Shown here: positions 45,703 through 57,003 of the stretch, piece by piece
Position numbering within the stretch: the stretch's first letter is position 1
How the letters are laid out: every line of letters starts with the position of its first letter
Origin: Pleodorina starrii
Lineage: Eukaryota > Chlorophyta > Chlorophyceae > Chlamydomonadales > Volvocaceae
Length of the DNA stretch: 64,000 bases
Assembly (NCBI GenBank): GCA_030267565.1
Contig: BRXU01000005.1
Span: 722,001-786,000 of the forward strand
Reading direction: 5' to 3'
Notes under the pieces: generated by a model
Told to the model about the DNA's origin: nothing
The model's database searches: none
What the model saw: the letters and a program-made list of their open reading frames with translations, nothing else
Made by a program: the position numbers and the translations under genes

Positions 45703-47154
45703 GCTGCAAGCGGTGCCTCAAGTCAGTCTGATGTTTAAAACGTCAAAACGTATGTGCATCTCGTCCCTTGCACTAAAGGCTTGTGGCCAACGGAGGCCAT
45801 GCGCAAGCGAGACATTTGCAACAATCACCAGTTTTGTGCCATCCTGGTCGCTGGAAAAGTCCTCAGCGCTGGAAAGCGTCCGCGACTCCTGACGGTTTCA
45901 TGAAATACGGCATCGTATAATGGCAGAGTTTCTGAACTAAGCTTAGGATAAGTGCATACGCGAGCGAGCACACCATAACAAATAAACAATAACCTAGAAC
46001 GCCTAGGGTAGCTCCTGAAAGAGACAATGCAGTTTCGGTTGATGGTCGCCAGCGGCGGAACAGCACACGTTTCAACCTCTACGATTGCACGGCATTGCTT
46101 TATAAAAAGACTGAAAGCCAAACTCTTCGGGCGGGCTTCGTGGGGGTATGGACTCCTGTGCCGCAACGACTTAACCCAACTTTGTCCTTACGCGACGCAA
46201 GAGCTTGCGAACAGCATACACAGGCACGATACCACCATTGACCTTTATGGCATCAAGAGCTTTTCATGAAATGGGTCGCTGGTTTATGTTGTGACTTGTC
46301 AAATGTTTCTAAGACAGGGTTTCGTGAGGCGAGAATTGAGAGGCTTAACGGTCATGCTTATATGGAGGTCTGTAGGTCTCAAAGCAACCCAATTACGGCT
46401 CGCAGCCTCGCACCTCACCACCTCGTTTACGGTTCGTCATCCGGGAGGCAACCTCTCCTAACCGCAATAAAAAGTACACCCACTCACCCAGCCTACTGCA
46501 CGAGGGGCTTGTTGTATACAGCAGACAGAGCAGCTCGTCTGCGTTGTTTTTCGAAATTTATACGCATTATGCAAGGGGAGTAGGGGACCCTTACAGGCCG
46601 GCCTGTGGCCTGCCATACAGATTTAGTACCGGCACGGTCAGGGTCAGCGTAGAAGCATGTAAAAAAAATTTCATGTCGCGGATTGCTATCACGCAAGGTT
46701 CGGTGCCCTTGGCAGGTCACCTGAAGGTGATAGGCTGATGACCGGGATGACGAGAAGGGGCGGTTGGCCGGTGTGTACAACTCGTACAACTGCCGGTCAC
46801 TCGAAGTAGCCTGATGCTTCCAACAAGGTTCAATCCGTCCGTCTTCCGGTACACAAGCTCGCACAAAAAATGGCAAGCATACATAGCGCTCCTATACACC
46901 ACCATTAACTGTCATGGCAGACTAAGTTGGGACCCAGCAGCAAGTGCTACACGGGCACACCCTTCAGCTTACTTTCTCCCCTCTTCTTCTCCTGCTTGAA
47001 TAGCTTGTCTTGAGAGCAAGTTCGATTGAGATTAAGAACGTTGACCACAGCCCTTGCTAACCGCTGTAACACAGCCGCAGTTTGCACATCCGTCTGGCTT
47101 TTCATATTGTTCAGCGTAGCTTGCACGGCACATTTTGTTGAAGCTCCACTAGTT
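45703..47154. promoter_or_regulatory. Divergent upstream region, LRR/multi-span gene and OPR-RAP gene
   Basis: A 1.45-kb gap between divergent start codons, clearly AT-richer than the genes. No coding sequence is supported. Core promoter elements could not be placed with confidence. Confidence 0.45.
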
Positions 47155-50100
47155 ATGGCCTCCAAACAATTCTTGAGGCGGCTGCCGCTGCTCTCGAGAG
47201 GTGAGGCTCTTTGGATGGTTCGCGCGACTGCGAATGCCGGCTCGGGAATAATGTCTGGGGCCGCGTAACCTGCTTTTTACTTTGCAGAGAGGCTCAATCA
47301 GCTTAACCTCAACTCAGGAGCTTTTCCCGATGTTGCCAACGATGTCCTTCCCCTGGTTACTGCGGGCTCCTCCGAGTCGCCGAGGTGGGCCTTGGGGTGC
47401 CTTAACATGCTTGTCAAGCATCTTTGTATTGTGGAGTATTGCCGGGAATGCTTAAAGAGGCTGTCGATACCGCGCAGGCCGCCGCAGGGTCTTCTTTCTT
47501 CTCCAGTGGCAGGCAACTCGAGGCCCGTGCTGGTAAGAGACCAGCGAGGCCGACTTCGCCATAAGTTGCTACTGGCTACCCAGTGTTTTTGTTTACAGTT
47601 GCACTTTGTATCTAAAAACGACCTTGACGGACCTTGAACTGCCAACGCAGAAGCCAGGGGCCTCGCCTCAGACTTTGGGCCAGTGGACCCAGCGCCTGTC
47701 TCACCTCCAATCTCTTCCGAAGCCGCTGGGCGCCTTAACGCTAGCGTCTCCGGCTACCGACGGGGCGCGTCCGGTTTGGCCCCACCTGCCCGATGGAGGG
47801 GAACAGTCTAGCCCTACGGACATTGCCGCAGCCACACTGCCGGCCCTCGCGGGCCTGCTTAAGCACAAGCTTCCGGTGTCCACAACGTCGGCAATCTCCT
47901 ACGAGACCAGGGCCGAGGCCGCCGCAAAGGCGGGCGAGGTGGCCCCGCCCACAAGCTCCCCGGCGACCTCCTCGGCGGACAACGTCCTTTCTGCAGCTGT
48001 CTCCGTCTCGACGGACGACTCAACTTTACCCGCGCCGGCAGTCCGCGCTCTCCCTCATGCCTCTGAGGCTCAGCAGCAGCAGCCGCAAGCCCCCCAGCAT
48101 CCGGCTCAGGCCCGCCGCGCCGGCGGCGCCGGCCGCGGCAACAACGCCGCCAGCAGTTCCATCCAGCTCAACAAGCACATCATGGCCTGCAGAAACACCG
48201 AGGAGCTGCTGGCGCTGGTGCAGCACCGCGGCGCCTATTTCGACTACTTCAACATCTCCACTGCCCTGGCGCGCGTGCCAAAGCTGGCGCTGATGGGCCC
48301 GACAGGCCCCGGCTTCTATCATCACCACGGCTTTGCGGCTCCGCAGCCGCCCCCGCCGCCGCCGGCGGGACATCAGCCTGGATCGGCCGCAGCCGTTGCC
48401 GCCGCAGCCGCGGCGGCAGCGTCGGCTCTGCCCACCGACCTGCACCTGGACGCTGCGGGCCGCTCCCTTTTGGACCACCTGGCTCAGCTGATGGTGACCC
48501 ATATCGGCAGCTTTGACGCGCGCGGCCTCGCCAACTCGGTGAGACCTGGTGCGCACGAGGGGCAGGGGCGTTTTGCGGGGAAAACGGTGGGTTGCGGTGC
48601 ACATTGGGATTTGCGATGTGGGGGGACACATGCGTGCGTACGTGACGCGCGGCTTGCCTTGCCTTGAAGCATCGCTAGAAGCACGAATGATAGGTCCTTC
48701 CTGTGCGTTTGCTTCTTCCCGGCATCGGTTTTCTCCGGCCACTTTTTTGTCCGTTTCGACCAACTAGATGACACCGATGCCCCTAATCGCTTTGCCCCCG
48801 TGCTGTTACAGGCATGGGCGTTCGGCAAGCTTAAGTACGTACCCTCGGGCGGCCTGCCGGCGGTCATCGCGCAGGCGGCGCTCCGCCGCATGCACGAGTT
48901 CAGCCCTCAGAACCTGTCCAACCTGGTCTGGAGCTTCGTCTACATGCACCACGCCGACGAGGCGCTGCTGTCGGCCGCTTCGCGCTTCGTATGCGCGCGT
49001 GTGGCCGAGTTCAAGCCGCAGGTGTGGTTTGAGACTTCTGTGCTGCTTGCGGCCCGCGCACCCGCGGTAGGGCTGGTCGTTACTGCACTAGCACGAAAGA
49101 TTGCCAATAGAATGCCATGATGACCTGTTGCGGCCGTTCATCCGAACGATGTTGCGTTGTTTCATGTTGAGTTGGGCCCTCCTCCTCGTGGCCTCCTTCT
49201 AGGTGTTGCTTGCGTCGCGGGGCGGGCTGATTTGGACTATTATGTGATATTGTTTTACCGGTTCTGCGTCGATCGGGCCCGCTAGGTATCTGCTCAATGA
49301 TGGAAAGGCCTTGACCCTTGCGCCCATCCCGTCGCTCCGGGCCATGTAGGAGCTGGCCAACATCGTGTGGGCCTTTGCCAGCCTGGGGCACCGTGACGAT
49401 CAGATGGTGAGTGGAGGGCTGGGGGGGCGGCCAGGCTGGGGGTTTGCACTAATCGGGCATGCTTCACGGGCACATCTTTGCTACCGTAGCTGCATGAAAG
49501 CGAGGAGCAACCGGAAAACCTGAAACCCTATCCACCAGGAGCCCTCGCATCATTTGAATTCGTGTTTCCGCCGCCTTGCCATTGCCCCTGTCCCTACCCC
49601 CGCAGCTGCACGTGGCCGCCCACCAGGCTCAGCGCATCGCCCCGCTGTTCAAGGAGCAGGAGCTGTCCAATGTGCTGTGGGCGCTGGGCAAGATGAACCT
49701 GCGCGACAGACCGGAAGTGCTGGAGGCGCTCATGGCCGAGACGCGGGCCAAGCTGCCGGCCTTCCTGCCGCAGGTGAGGGAGGGTGTGGTGTGCCTAAAT
49801 GAGGGGGGAGCTTGGCAAGGAATGCAAGCTGTATCGGAAGCACCGAGGTTGCTACTCGCGCACTTGGCGCCTGATTGCGGGTTGATAAGGCGCTCCGAGG
49901 CTGCGACTGGCCAAAAGATTAAGCGCGTTCCGCCCATTTGGGTCGTTTGTTTGAATCCGCCCGCTTTCTGTGTCCAAGCCTTAATCGTTCACACTCCGTT
50001 TCTCATCTCTTTCCCCACCGGACGGGCTCCTCGCACAGGGCATCTCCAACGTGGCCTGGGCCCTGGCGTCCGTGGGCCATTCGGACCCGCACTTCCTGGA

Positions 50101-53100
50101 CCAGGTGGTCGGCCAGTGCGGCAGCCAGCTGGCGGCCTTCGACGTGCAGGCGCTGGCCAACCTGGTGAGTGGCTTGTGATAGCCTGAACACTCTAGCGAT
50201 GCTACAGTGACGGGAAGGGGTAGTGCAAGGCCTGGCTGGATGCGATCCGCAACGGCGGGTCAGGCTTTGCTTGGATGCTTGTGCGCGACTTTCCATTTTT
50301 TGGCTCTCGCCCTTATTGACATGTTGCCGATAGATACATCCGCACACGCGTGCGACTGCGGCCGGAAGCTATTTTTACGGCAAGAGGTTTGGCTGAGGGT
50401 TGCCAAAGTTTGATGCACGGTTGATGATTCGACATTGTTTTCATTCGGCCTTTGCATCCGCCCGCGCTTCCGTGCCCGCGGCTGTGTAGGTGTGGGCGAT
50501 GGCTTCCTTAGGCTACTACAAGCCGCAGTTCGTGGCGGCGGTGGTGAACGAGTGCCTGGGCCGCGGACTGGACCGCCTCAGCCCTCAGAACCTGTCCAAC
50601 ATCCTCTGGGGCTGCGCGACGCTCAACCATCGGGACCCCAGGTCCGGCCGGGCGGGCAGAAGGAGTGTGGGACGGCGTGGGCCGGGGCCACGGGGCGCGC
50701 CCGCTAGGGGCTGCGTCTCAGGCCAGCACTGGGAGTATTGGCAAGTGCCTGCCCCGGCTCTTGCTTGTGTGTACCCTCGTTTTTGTTGTAAGCCCGTTCC
50801 TCTACGCACTTGTGCCGTTGCATGCAGGATGCTGTCCGCCTGGGCCGCGCAGACACTGGATAAGCTGGCGTCCTTTGAGCCGCAGGGCGTCTCCAACACC
50901 GCGTGGGCTTTCGCCCGCCTGGGCTTCCACAGCCCACAGCTGTTTCAGGCGCTGGCCGCGGCGGCGCTGCACAAGATCGAGGGATTCACTGCTCAGGTGT
51001 GCGGTGCGCACGGTCTAAGAACTGCATTTTAGGACTTGAGACCTACATGGCATGTGCCCGTCTGTACTTACACAAGTCGTTCACGCACAGTGTTCAATGT
51101 ACATGGCGGGCGCTCTCCTCTCCACTCCGGAATTCGCATCTCTTGGTCCCACGTTCGTCCCCGTTCACCGCCATTGCAGGGCCTGTCCAACTTGGCTTGG
51201 GCCATGGCCACTGCCGGCCACGTCCAGCCGCGGCTTTTCGAGGCCCTGGCGCGCCACGCCACGTTGCTGGCTCCACAGTTCAACGCCCAGAACTGCAGCG
51301 TGACGCTATGGGCTTGTGCCACGTTGCGCCACCACGATGAGGCTCTGTTTGATGCGCTGCTGGAGAGGCTGGTGGCGGAGGTGGATGGCTGCGAGCCGCA
51401 GAACATCGCCAACGCGCTTTGGGCCGTGGCCAGGTGCGTGTAGTGTATACGGGGATGAGGTCGTGGAGAAGCGGTACCGGCGTGGCGATGACTTTCCTGC
51501 TTCTGCAACGCATTTTCCGTGCTCCTACACGCCTTCCCTTCAACTGGGACTTCCGGTTGTCATCCTCGCTCTGCCGACTAACCCACGCGCCTCATCTGGG
51601 ATTGCGCATCGTTGCACTCGCACTTTCATTACCTGGTTTCATCATCGCGACCTTTCTTCCGTCAGCTTGTTCGCATAGTTCCTTGCCCGTGGGGTCGCCC
51701 CGTCTCGCCGGCCATCACGTCACGCCGTACCGCACCTTGCGCAATCCCTGGGTACACCACAGAATGGGCCACCCTCTGGACCGCGAGCGCGCCGCCCCGC
51801 TGGTCCGCCACGCCACGCGGCTGCTGGGTCGCATGAACCAGCAGGAGCTGTGCAACACCATGTGGGCGGTGGCCTGTCTGGACCTCATGGATGAGGTGCT
51901 GTTCGCGGCCTTCTGCGGCTGCCTGCAGCGCCTGGCCGACATCTCGCCCGAGGGCATGCACCAGGTGAGGGAGTCTGCTGCGCGCGCGCTGCCGTGGCAT
52001 ACTGGCATTACACGCTGCTAACCCGCGCTTCTCACCCGCAGCGGCGGTGTCGCGCTGGCTTAGCGCGCGGGCATGTCTTGCGTCGCTGCTTACCCACGTT
52101 GTGTAGCACTACCGGTGTGCAATTGCCGTTACGGAACACGCCTTTGCTCTGTAATCTAACCCTTGTGTTCGCGCGCCCTTTTCCACCGCTCGTTCATCCG
52201 CAGGCCTACCACGCTCAGCTGATGTTCCACTCGAGCCTGGCCCGCAGCGCCGGCATGTCGCTACAGCAGCTGCAGCAACTGGCTGCTTCCAGCCCGCCTG
52301 CCTCGCTGGGGCTGTTGCCGCTGCTGCCGGAGCCGCTTCACACGGTGGCGTCCAGCATGTGGGCGGCTTCGGCACGCGACGTGCACGTGAGTCGCTTCCA
52401 CCAGGAGGTGTCGAGCGCGCTGGCGATGGTGGGTGTGCCGCACGCGCTCGAGTGGATGACGGACGACCAGCACTTCTCAGTTGACATCGGCCTGCAGGTG
52501 AGCGAGTTCGCGCTGCGCTGCTGTTTCGCTGTCCTGCAGCGCCTTTTTGCACTGGGACTGGCATCTCACTGCGCGTGCATGTGTGCGAGTCCGGTACCTT
52601 GGTGGGCGCGTCCGCACAGGCTCCCTACTGTGCCGTACCGTGAGATCCGCACATAAGTGGATACGAGGGTCTACAGAGTCATGGCATGTTGGCGCGAACG
52701 GCTCACCCAAGGCCACAGAATTTGTGCCTCCCTCGTCGAGCCTAAGCCATTGTGAGTGACTCCTCTCTGGGCATGCTCCCTGCGTTACAGGTTAACTCGA
52801 AGCCCACGGCTGTGGAGGTGAATGGCAGCCATCATTACGCTTCCAACGCACCGCACTGTGGCTTGGGTGACACGGCCGTGCGGCGGCGCATGCTGGAGGA
52901 CCGCGGCTGGCACGTCGTCGATGTGGGATTTAATGACTGGGAGGCCATGGGCCGCACCGCTGCGGAGCGCGGCAACAACTTGGTGGGCCGCATTGCTGCC
53001 TCCCTGGACGACTGGGACTGGCGCTTCGTGGGCCTGCCGCAGCGCGGACCTCGCGCAGCCGGTGCGCCGCCGCCGGCGGCGATCGTGACGCCGGGTCCGC

Positions 53101-53810
53101 CGGCGCCCGCGCCGCCGCCGGCCGCCACTGACGCGAGCCTACAGCAGGCCCTGGCAGCCGCCATGGGCCTGGGCCCACTGTTCCCCTCACCTTCGCTGAC
53201 CCAGGCGGCGCTGCCGTTTCTCGGTAACCCGTTCGCCGCCGCTATGGCCGCGGCTGGCGGCGGTGCCGCTGCCTCCGCGGCCAGCGCCAATGGCCTCTGG
53301 GCAGCTGACCTGGGCCTGACGGGCCTGGGCCTGGATCAGCTGGGCGCGCTGGGCCTTGGTGTAAGCGGATCAGTGACTGCCGCCGCCGGAATGGACCTGA
53401 ACGTCAGTGCAACGGCCAATCGACTGGAGCGCACGGCCAGCTTGGGAGTGGACGCACAGTCGGTCCAGGCCGCCGTGGAGGCCGCTGAGGCGCTCTGCGC
53501 GCTGCCCGGCGGCAACCGCCTGCTGGCGCAGCAGATGTACGAGGTGCTGGGCGTGCGCCTGCCGTGCGCCGGCGGCAACGCTCCGTTGCCAGCGGCGGTG
53601 GGGGCGGCAGTGGACGGCCGCCGCAGTGGCTGCGACCGCCGCGCGGGTGCCAATACCGACATGGCGGAGGTGGTGGCGCACCTGACAGCACTGCAGGACG
53701 AGTTCCGCACCGGTTCGCCGTCGGCTGGTCGCACGAGCGGCTCCTCGACGGAGGAGGATTTGGTCAGCGATGACGATTTGGAGCGCGTGGTGCAGTACGC
53801 GCTGGCGTAA
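47155..53810 (+). CDS. OPR-RAP organelle RNA-binding protein
   Basis: Thirteen exons keep phase: 47155-47200, 47288-47384, 47599-48538, 48812-49021, 49350-49406, 49606-49773, 50039-50164, 50490-50641, 50828-50996, 51180-51433, 51763-51964, 52204-52497, 52791-53810. The product is 1,244 residues. The start, MASKQFLRRLPLLSRE, looks like an organelle presequence. A Pro/Gln/Ala-rich region follows. From about 355 to 800 come repeated units with F-x-P-Q-x-L-S/A-N-x-x-W-A, for example FSPQNLSNLVWSF, FKPQELANIVWAFA, LSPQNLSNILWGCA, FEPQGVSNTAWAFA and CEPQNIANALWAVA. These are octotricopeptide repeats. A RAP domain follows at about 888-960 (VEVNGSHHYAS, RRRMLEDRGWHVVDVGFNDW). OPR proteins bind specific chloroplast or mitochondrial RNAs and control their stability, splicing or translation. 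A 280-residue Ala/Gly/Pro-rich tail follows. Intron 2 may contain an optional exon. Poly(A) word TGTAA at 53883. Confidence 0.93.
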
Positions 53811-53882
53811 TGGAAATGGTGTTGCGCCTCGAGCTGGCGGCGTGCCAGCGGCCAAGCTGCACAGCACTTGCCTTGGGAGGAC

Positions 53883-53887
53883 TGTAA
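53883..53887 (+). terminator. TGTAA poly(A) signal of OPR-RAP gene
   Basis: TGTAA 73 nt after the stop codon. The short 3' UTR is acceptable for this group, though a more distal signal may be used. Confidence 0.4.
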
Positions 53888-56800
53888 GCGGCGGCGATCC
53901 TTACCTGGAGAGGTGATAAAGCAGTGGGTGTGTAGTCGAGCATTGGGCGACGCGCCCGTGGCGGGATGAATGCGTGGTGAGGACAGGATGCCAGCTAGGC
54001 CCCCTAGGCCCGCTAGGCCGTCTTTTGCTTAGATGTCCGGAGATTTATTGCTTTTGGTTGCGGGCCGTAGGACGGTCCTCCTTGAGGCCTTGTTTCTGCT
54101 TCTGCGTTGCCCGGTGATGAATATTGTTGTGCCGCGGCTGTCTTCCGTGGTCGGTACCGGTCGTTACCGGCGGCGGACGCGGGCGGCGGCCCGCGTTTTT
54201 GCTCCCAGGTGGTTGCATCGCTGTCGAGGTGCTCATCTGTTTGATTCCTTGTGGTGTTCCGAGGACTAGGTTTTTGGTAGAGAGGAACGCTTTGGCGGCG
54301 GGGCGCCCACTTGTACAGGAAGGTATAAGAATGTGGGCAACGTGCGCTGCAGGCGTGATGGACCCTCTGTCATCCGTATGTAGGGCCTTTTGTGTGTTCT
54401 TTCCTGTGATGAAGAGGAATCGCAGGTTAGCTCGGGGCTTTATACATCGTTGTCGTCGTCGTCGTCCCTGCTGTGTCTCGTGTCTGTGTCCCCTGCCCGC
54501 AAGGGCGGCGGAGAAATTGGGGTGGGTTGTATCTTGCTCTGCTGTACTATTTTGAGCCTGTGTGCTTGGAGCGTAGTTGACACGCATGGTGACATGACGT
54601 GACGTGACTCGTATTCCCTTCCCTTCATTCTTTGTTGGCGTGTCTGGTGCACGATGACTTGCGCCGTTGGAGCGACCTGAGGGGTAATTCTTGTCGGTCG
54701 AGCGTGGGAATTAATACATCGCCCGGCCCCTCGTAGTCGGCTCCGGTGGCGAACGGTGCACAGGGCGCATTTCCAGTACAGGGCGGCGGGGCGTGGATGG
54801 GTGGTTTGTTGATCCTTGTACCGGGACCTGAGTGGAAGAGGGGAGGGGAGGTAGTGCAGCGCACCAATGTTGCTTAATGAGGTCCTGCCTCTTGTCCCTT
54901 GTATTAGACCGATACCGATACCTGAACGAAAGCGAAGAGGGAAGGGTTTTACAGCACCCGTGGAGCATGCTCGACGTGGCGCCTCGCAGGGTTTGTGTTC
55001 CGGGCTTGCTAAGCCTGGCATGGCGTCTTGATATCTGTTTCCGGAAACGGCTGCGCGGTTGACTGTTTGGAAGCAAGCGTCCACTGCGAAGGGCCGTCTT
55101 TTGTTGCGTCGAAGTGAACGAGTCCTGGGGCGAGAAAACGAACATTGGGACCGGTTTGGTGCGAGACCCATGTGTGTATCGGTATCGCTCCCCAGCGGCT
55201 GCACGGCCAGCCTGCGGCAGTGGCTTGTGGCAGCTCAGCGCGTACGGTCGGGGCCTTTTCGTTGTGAAGGCGCCGTCGGGTATTGATCAATGTATTGATG
55301 ACATCCGCGGCATATTCGCGTCGGGCAGCCCGCTGGCGGCCGATTGAGCTGCCGTTCGGCAGCGCTGCCGTGTGAAACCTCGTGACGTTCGTTCAGAAGG
55401 TCGACCGCATGTGCACATGTGCAGCTGACAACCTTATTTCTCGCGGGTGCCGGCGCCCGTATGGCTGATTTCGTTACCTCTTCAACGTGAAGGCGCTAAG
55501 ACGTGATTTAGGACTTGAATCAGTCTGTATGTTCATGAGGGCGCGCATTGCAGGTAGCATCCGCGGTCGGAAGTTATGCATGCAGGTTCGCATGCTTCTT
55601 TAGCCGTGCTGCGAATATTTGGCAGGTAGGCGCCGGGCCGCTCTATGCCTGCCTTGCAAGATGTGATACGTTTGGAGGGATCATGCGCTGACATATGTTT
55701 GCGCCGTTCAAGAAGGTGCTGTAAGCCTGTAACACACCGCGTGCTGTAACAATTACCGGTGCTCTGTCCACTTTCGGATGGTTGGTTTTGAAGACCCACA
55801 ACTGAACAGTACAGTCGGGTGAGTCGTCGCCCACCAGCATCCCTCCCCTTAAGTCGTGCCCGTGCCCAAGATCTCAGAACTGCTTTCGAGTTTCGACATG
55901 TCCCTTCAGCGTGTGGAGTCGACCGCCCTTGGACCGTCCAACCAAAAAATGACATTTCCGGAGTCTGCAGCCCACTCTAACAACAACAACATCAAACTGC
56001 ATCCTTGGTTCCATGCACGCAGCCCGACTATTTCCTTCCCCTTCCTCTTCCCGTTCCTCCCCCCACGTCCGTTCCTCATGACCAGCCCCGATTGAGATTG
56101 GTTTGCGTGATCCGTCCTGATTTCGTTGCCGCGGATACCGCGCAAACTGCCTATATGCTACTGATAATGCTGCCTGAACCAGTTCGGTGCAGCAGGAAGT
56201 ACTGTACAGTACTGTACTCTGCAAGCAGATCTATCGAACCACACATGCCCACCCGTCCCTACCCGTGCCACCAAGCAAAGGGTAGGCCTCATCAGGTTTA
56301 AGCCCCCCGATACATGTGCTACAAACCTGCGAAACAAACATATACGAGCACCGTACAAAACCGCAGTTATGTAATGATCAGTTCCTCTAAAAATGCACAC
56401 TCGGCTGCCTAAAGCGGTCGTGCATTAGGAAGTAGGAATACCCTCATGAAGACGCCTGCCGGTGTGCCGGACACCTGGCAACGGCATCTCGGGCGCAATG
56501 CTGCGGCCACCCTTGAGAGCGAGCCCACAGGCCAACAGCGTACAGGACGCGGCGAGCCATATATCGTCCTCCACATGATTCCCAATACAGCACGCCAGCC
56601 GCCACACGGCTTACCCCCATCAAGCTGGTGACAATGCCCAAGCCCCTGCCTCCCGGCCACCGCTGTTTTGAACATCGCCATGCCTGGTATGCAGCGATGA
56701 ACCCGTCAAGCGGCGGCATCCTCACCTCACCTCACCAGCCACCGCCTACACGGCACTCCTCCTGCCCACACACAAGCCCCCGGCATCGTCTCCGGAGCTG

Positions 56801-57003
56801 CGCACTTCTCCGCGCGACACGCAGAGCGTAGCTCCATCGTGACGCAGGGAGCCACGAGCCAGCGCGCGCCTCGAGGTGTTGTCCGCACGGCGTAAAAAAT
56901 AAGATACCGCAGCGAAGGGACGGGGGCAGACCTGGAACCCAGCAAAGCAGCAATACTGGGCCAAGGGCGTGCACGGGGCCAACGCCCCGCTCAGCCCAGC
57001 GCT
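53888..57003. other. Intergenic between convergent OPR-RAP and BTB genes
   Basis: About 3.1 kb with no exon that I can support on either strand. It contains a short CTAGGCCC-type direct repeat near 53,995-54,022 and a perfect 16-bp palindrome at 56198. Confidence 0.45.
56198..56213. repeat. Perfect 16-bp palindrome
   Basis: AGTACTGTACAGTACT reads the same on both strands, followed by a further GTACT. It is built from the GTAC word. Function unknown. Confidence 0.6.

Noticed and set aside
53888..57003. Short open frames between the OPR-RAP and BTB genes
   Set aside because: Codon patterns and composition look non-coding, and none can be joined to another exon in phase with good borders.
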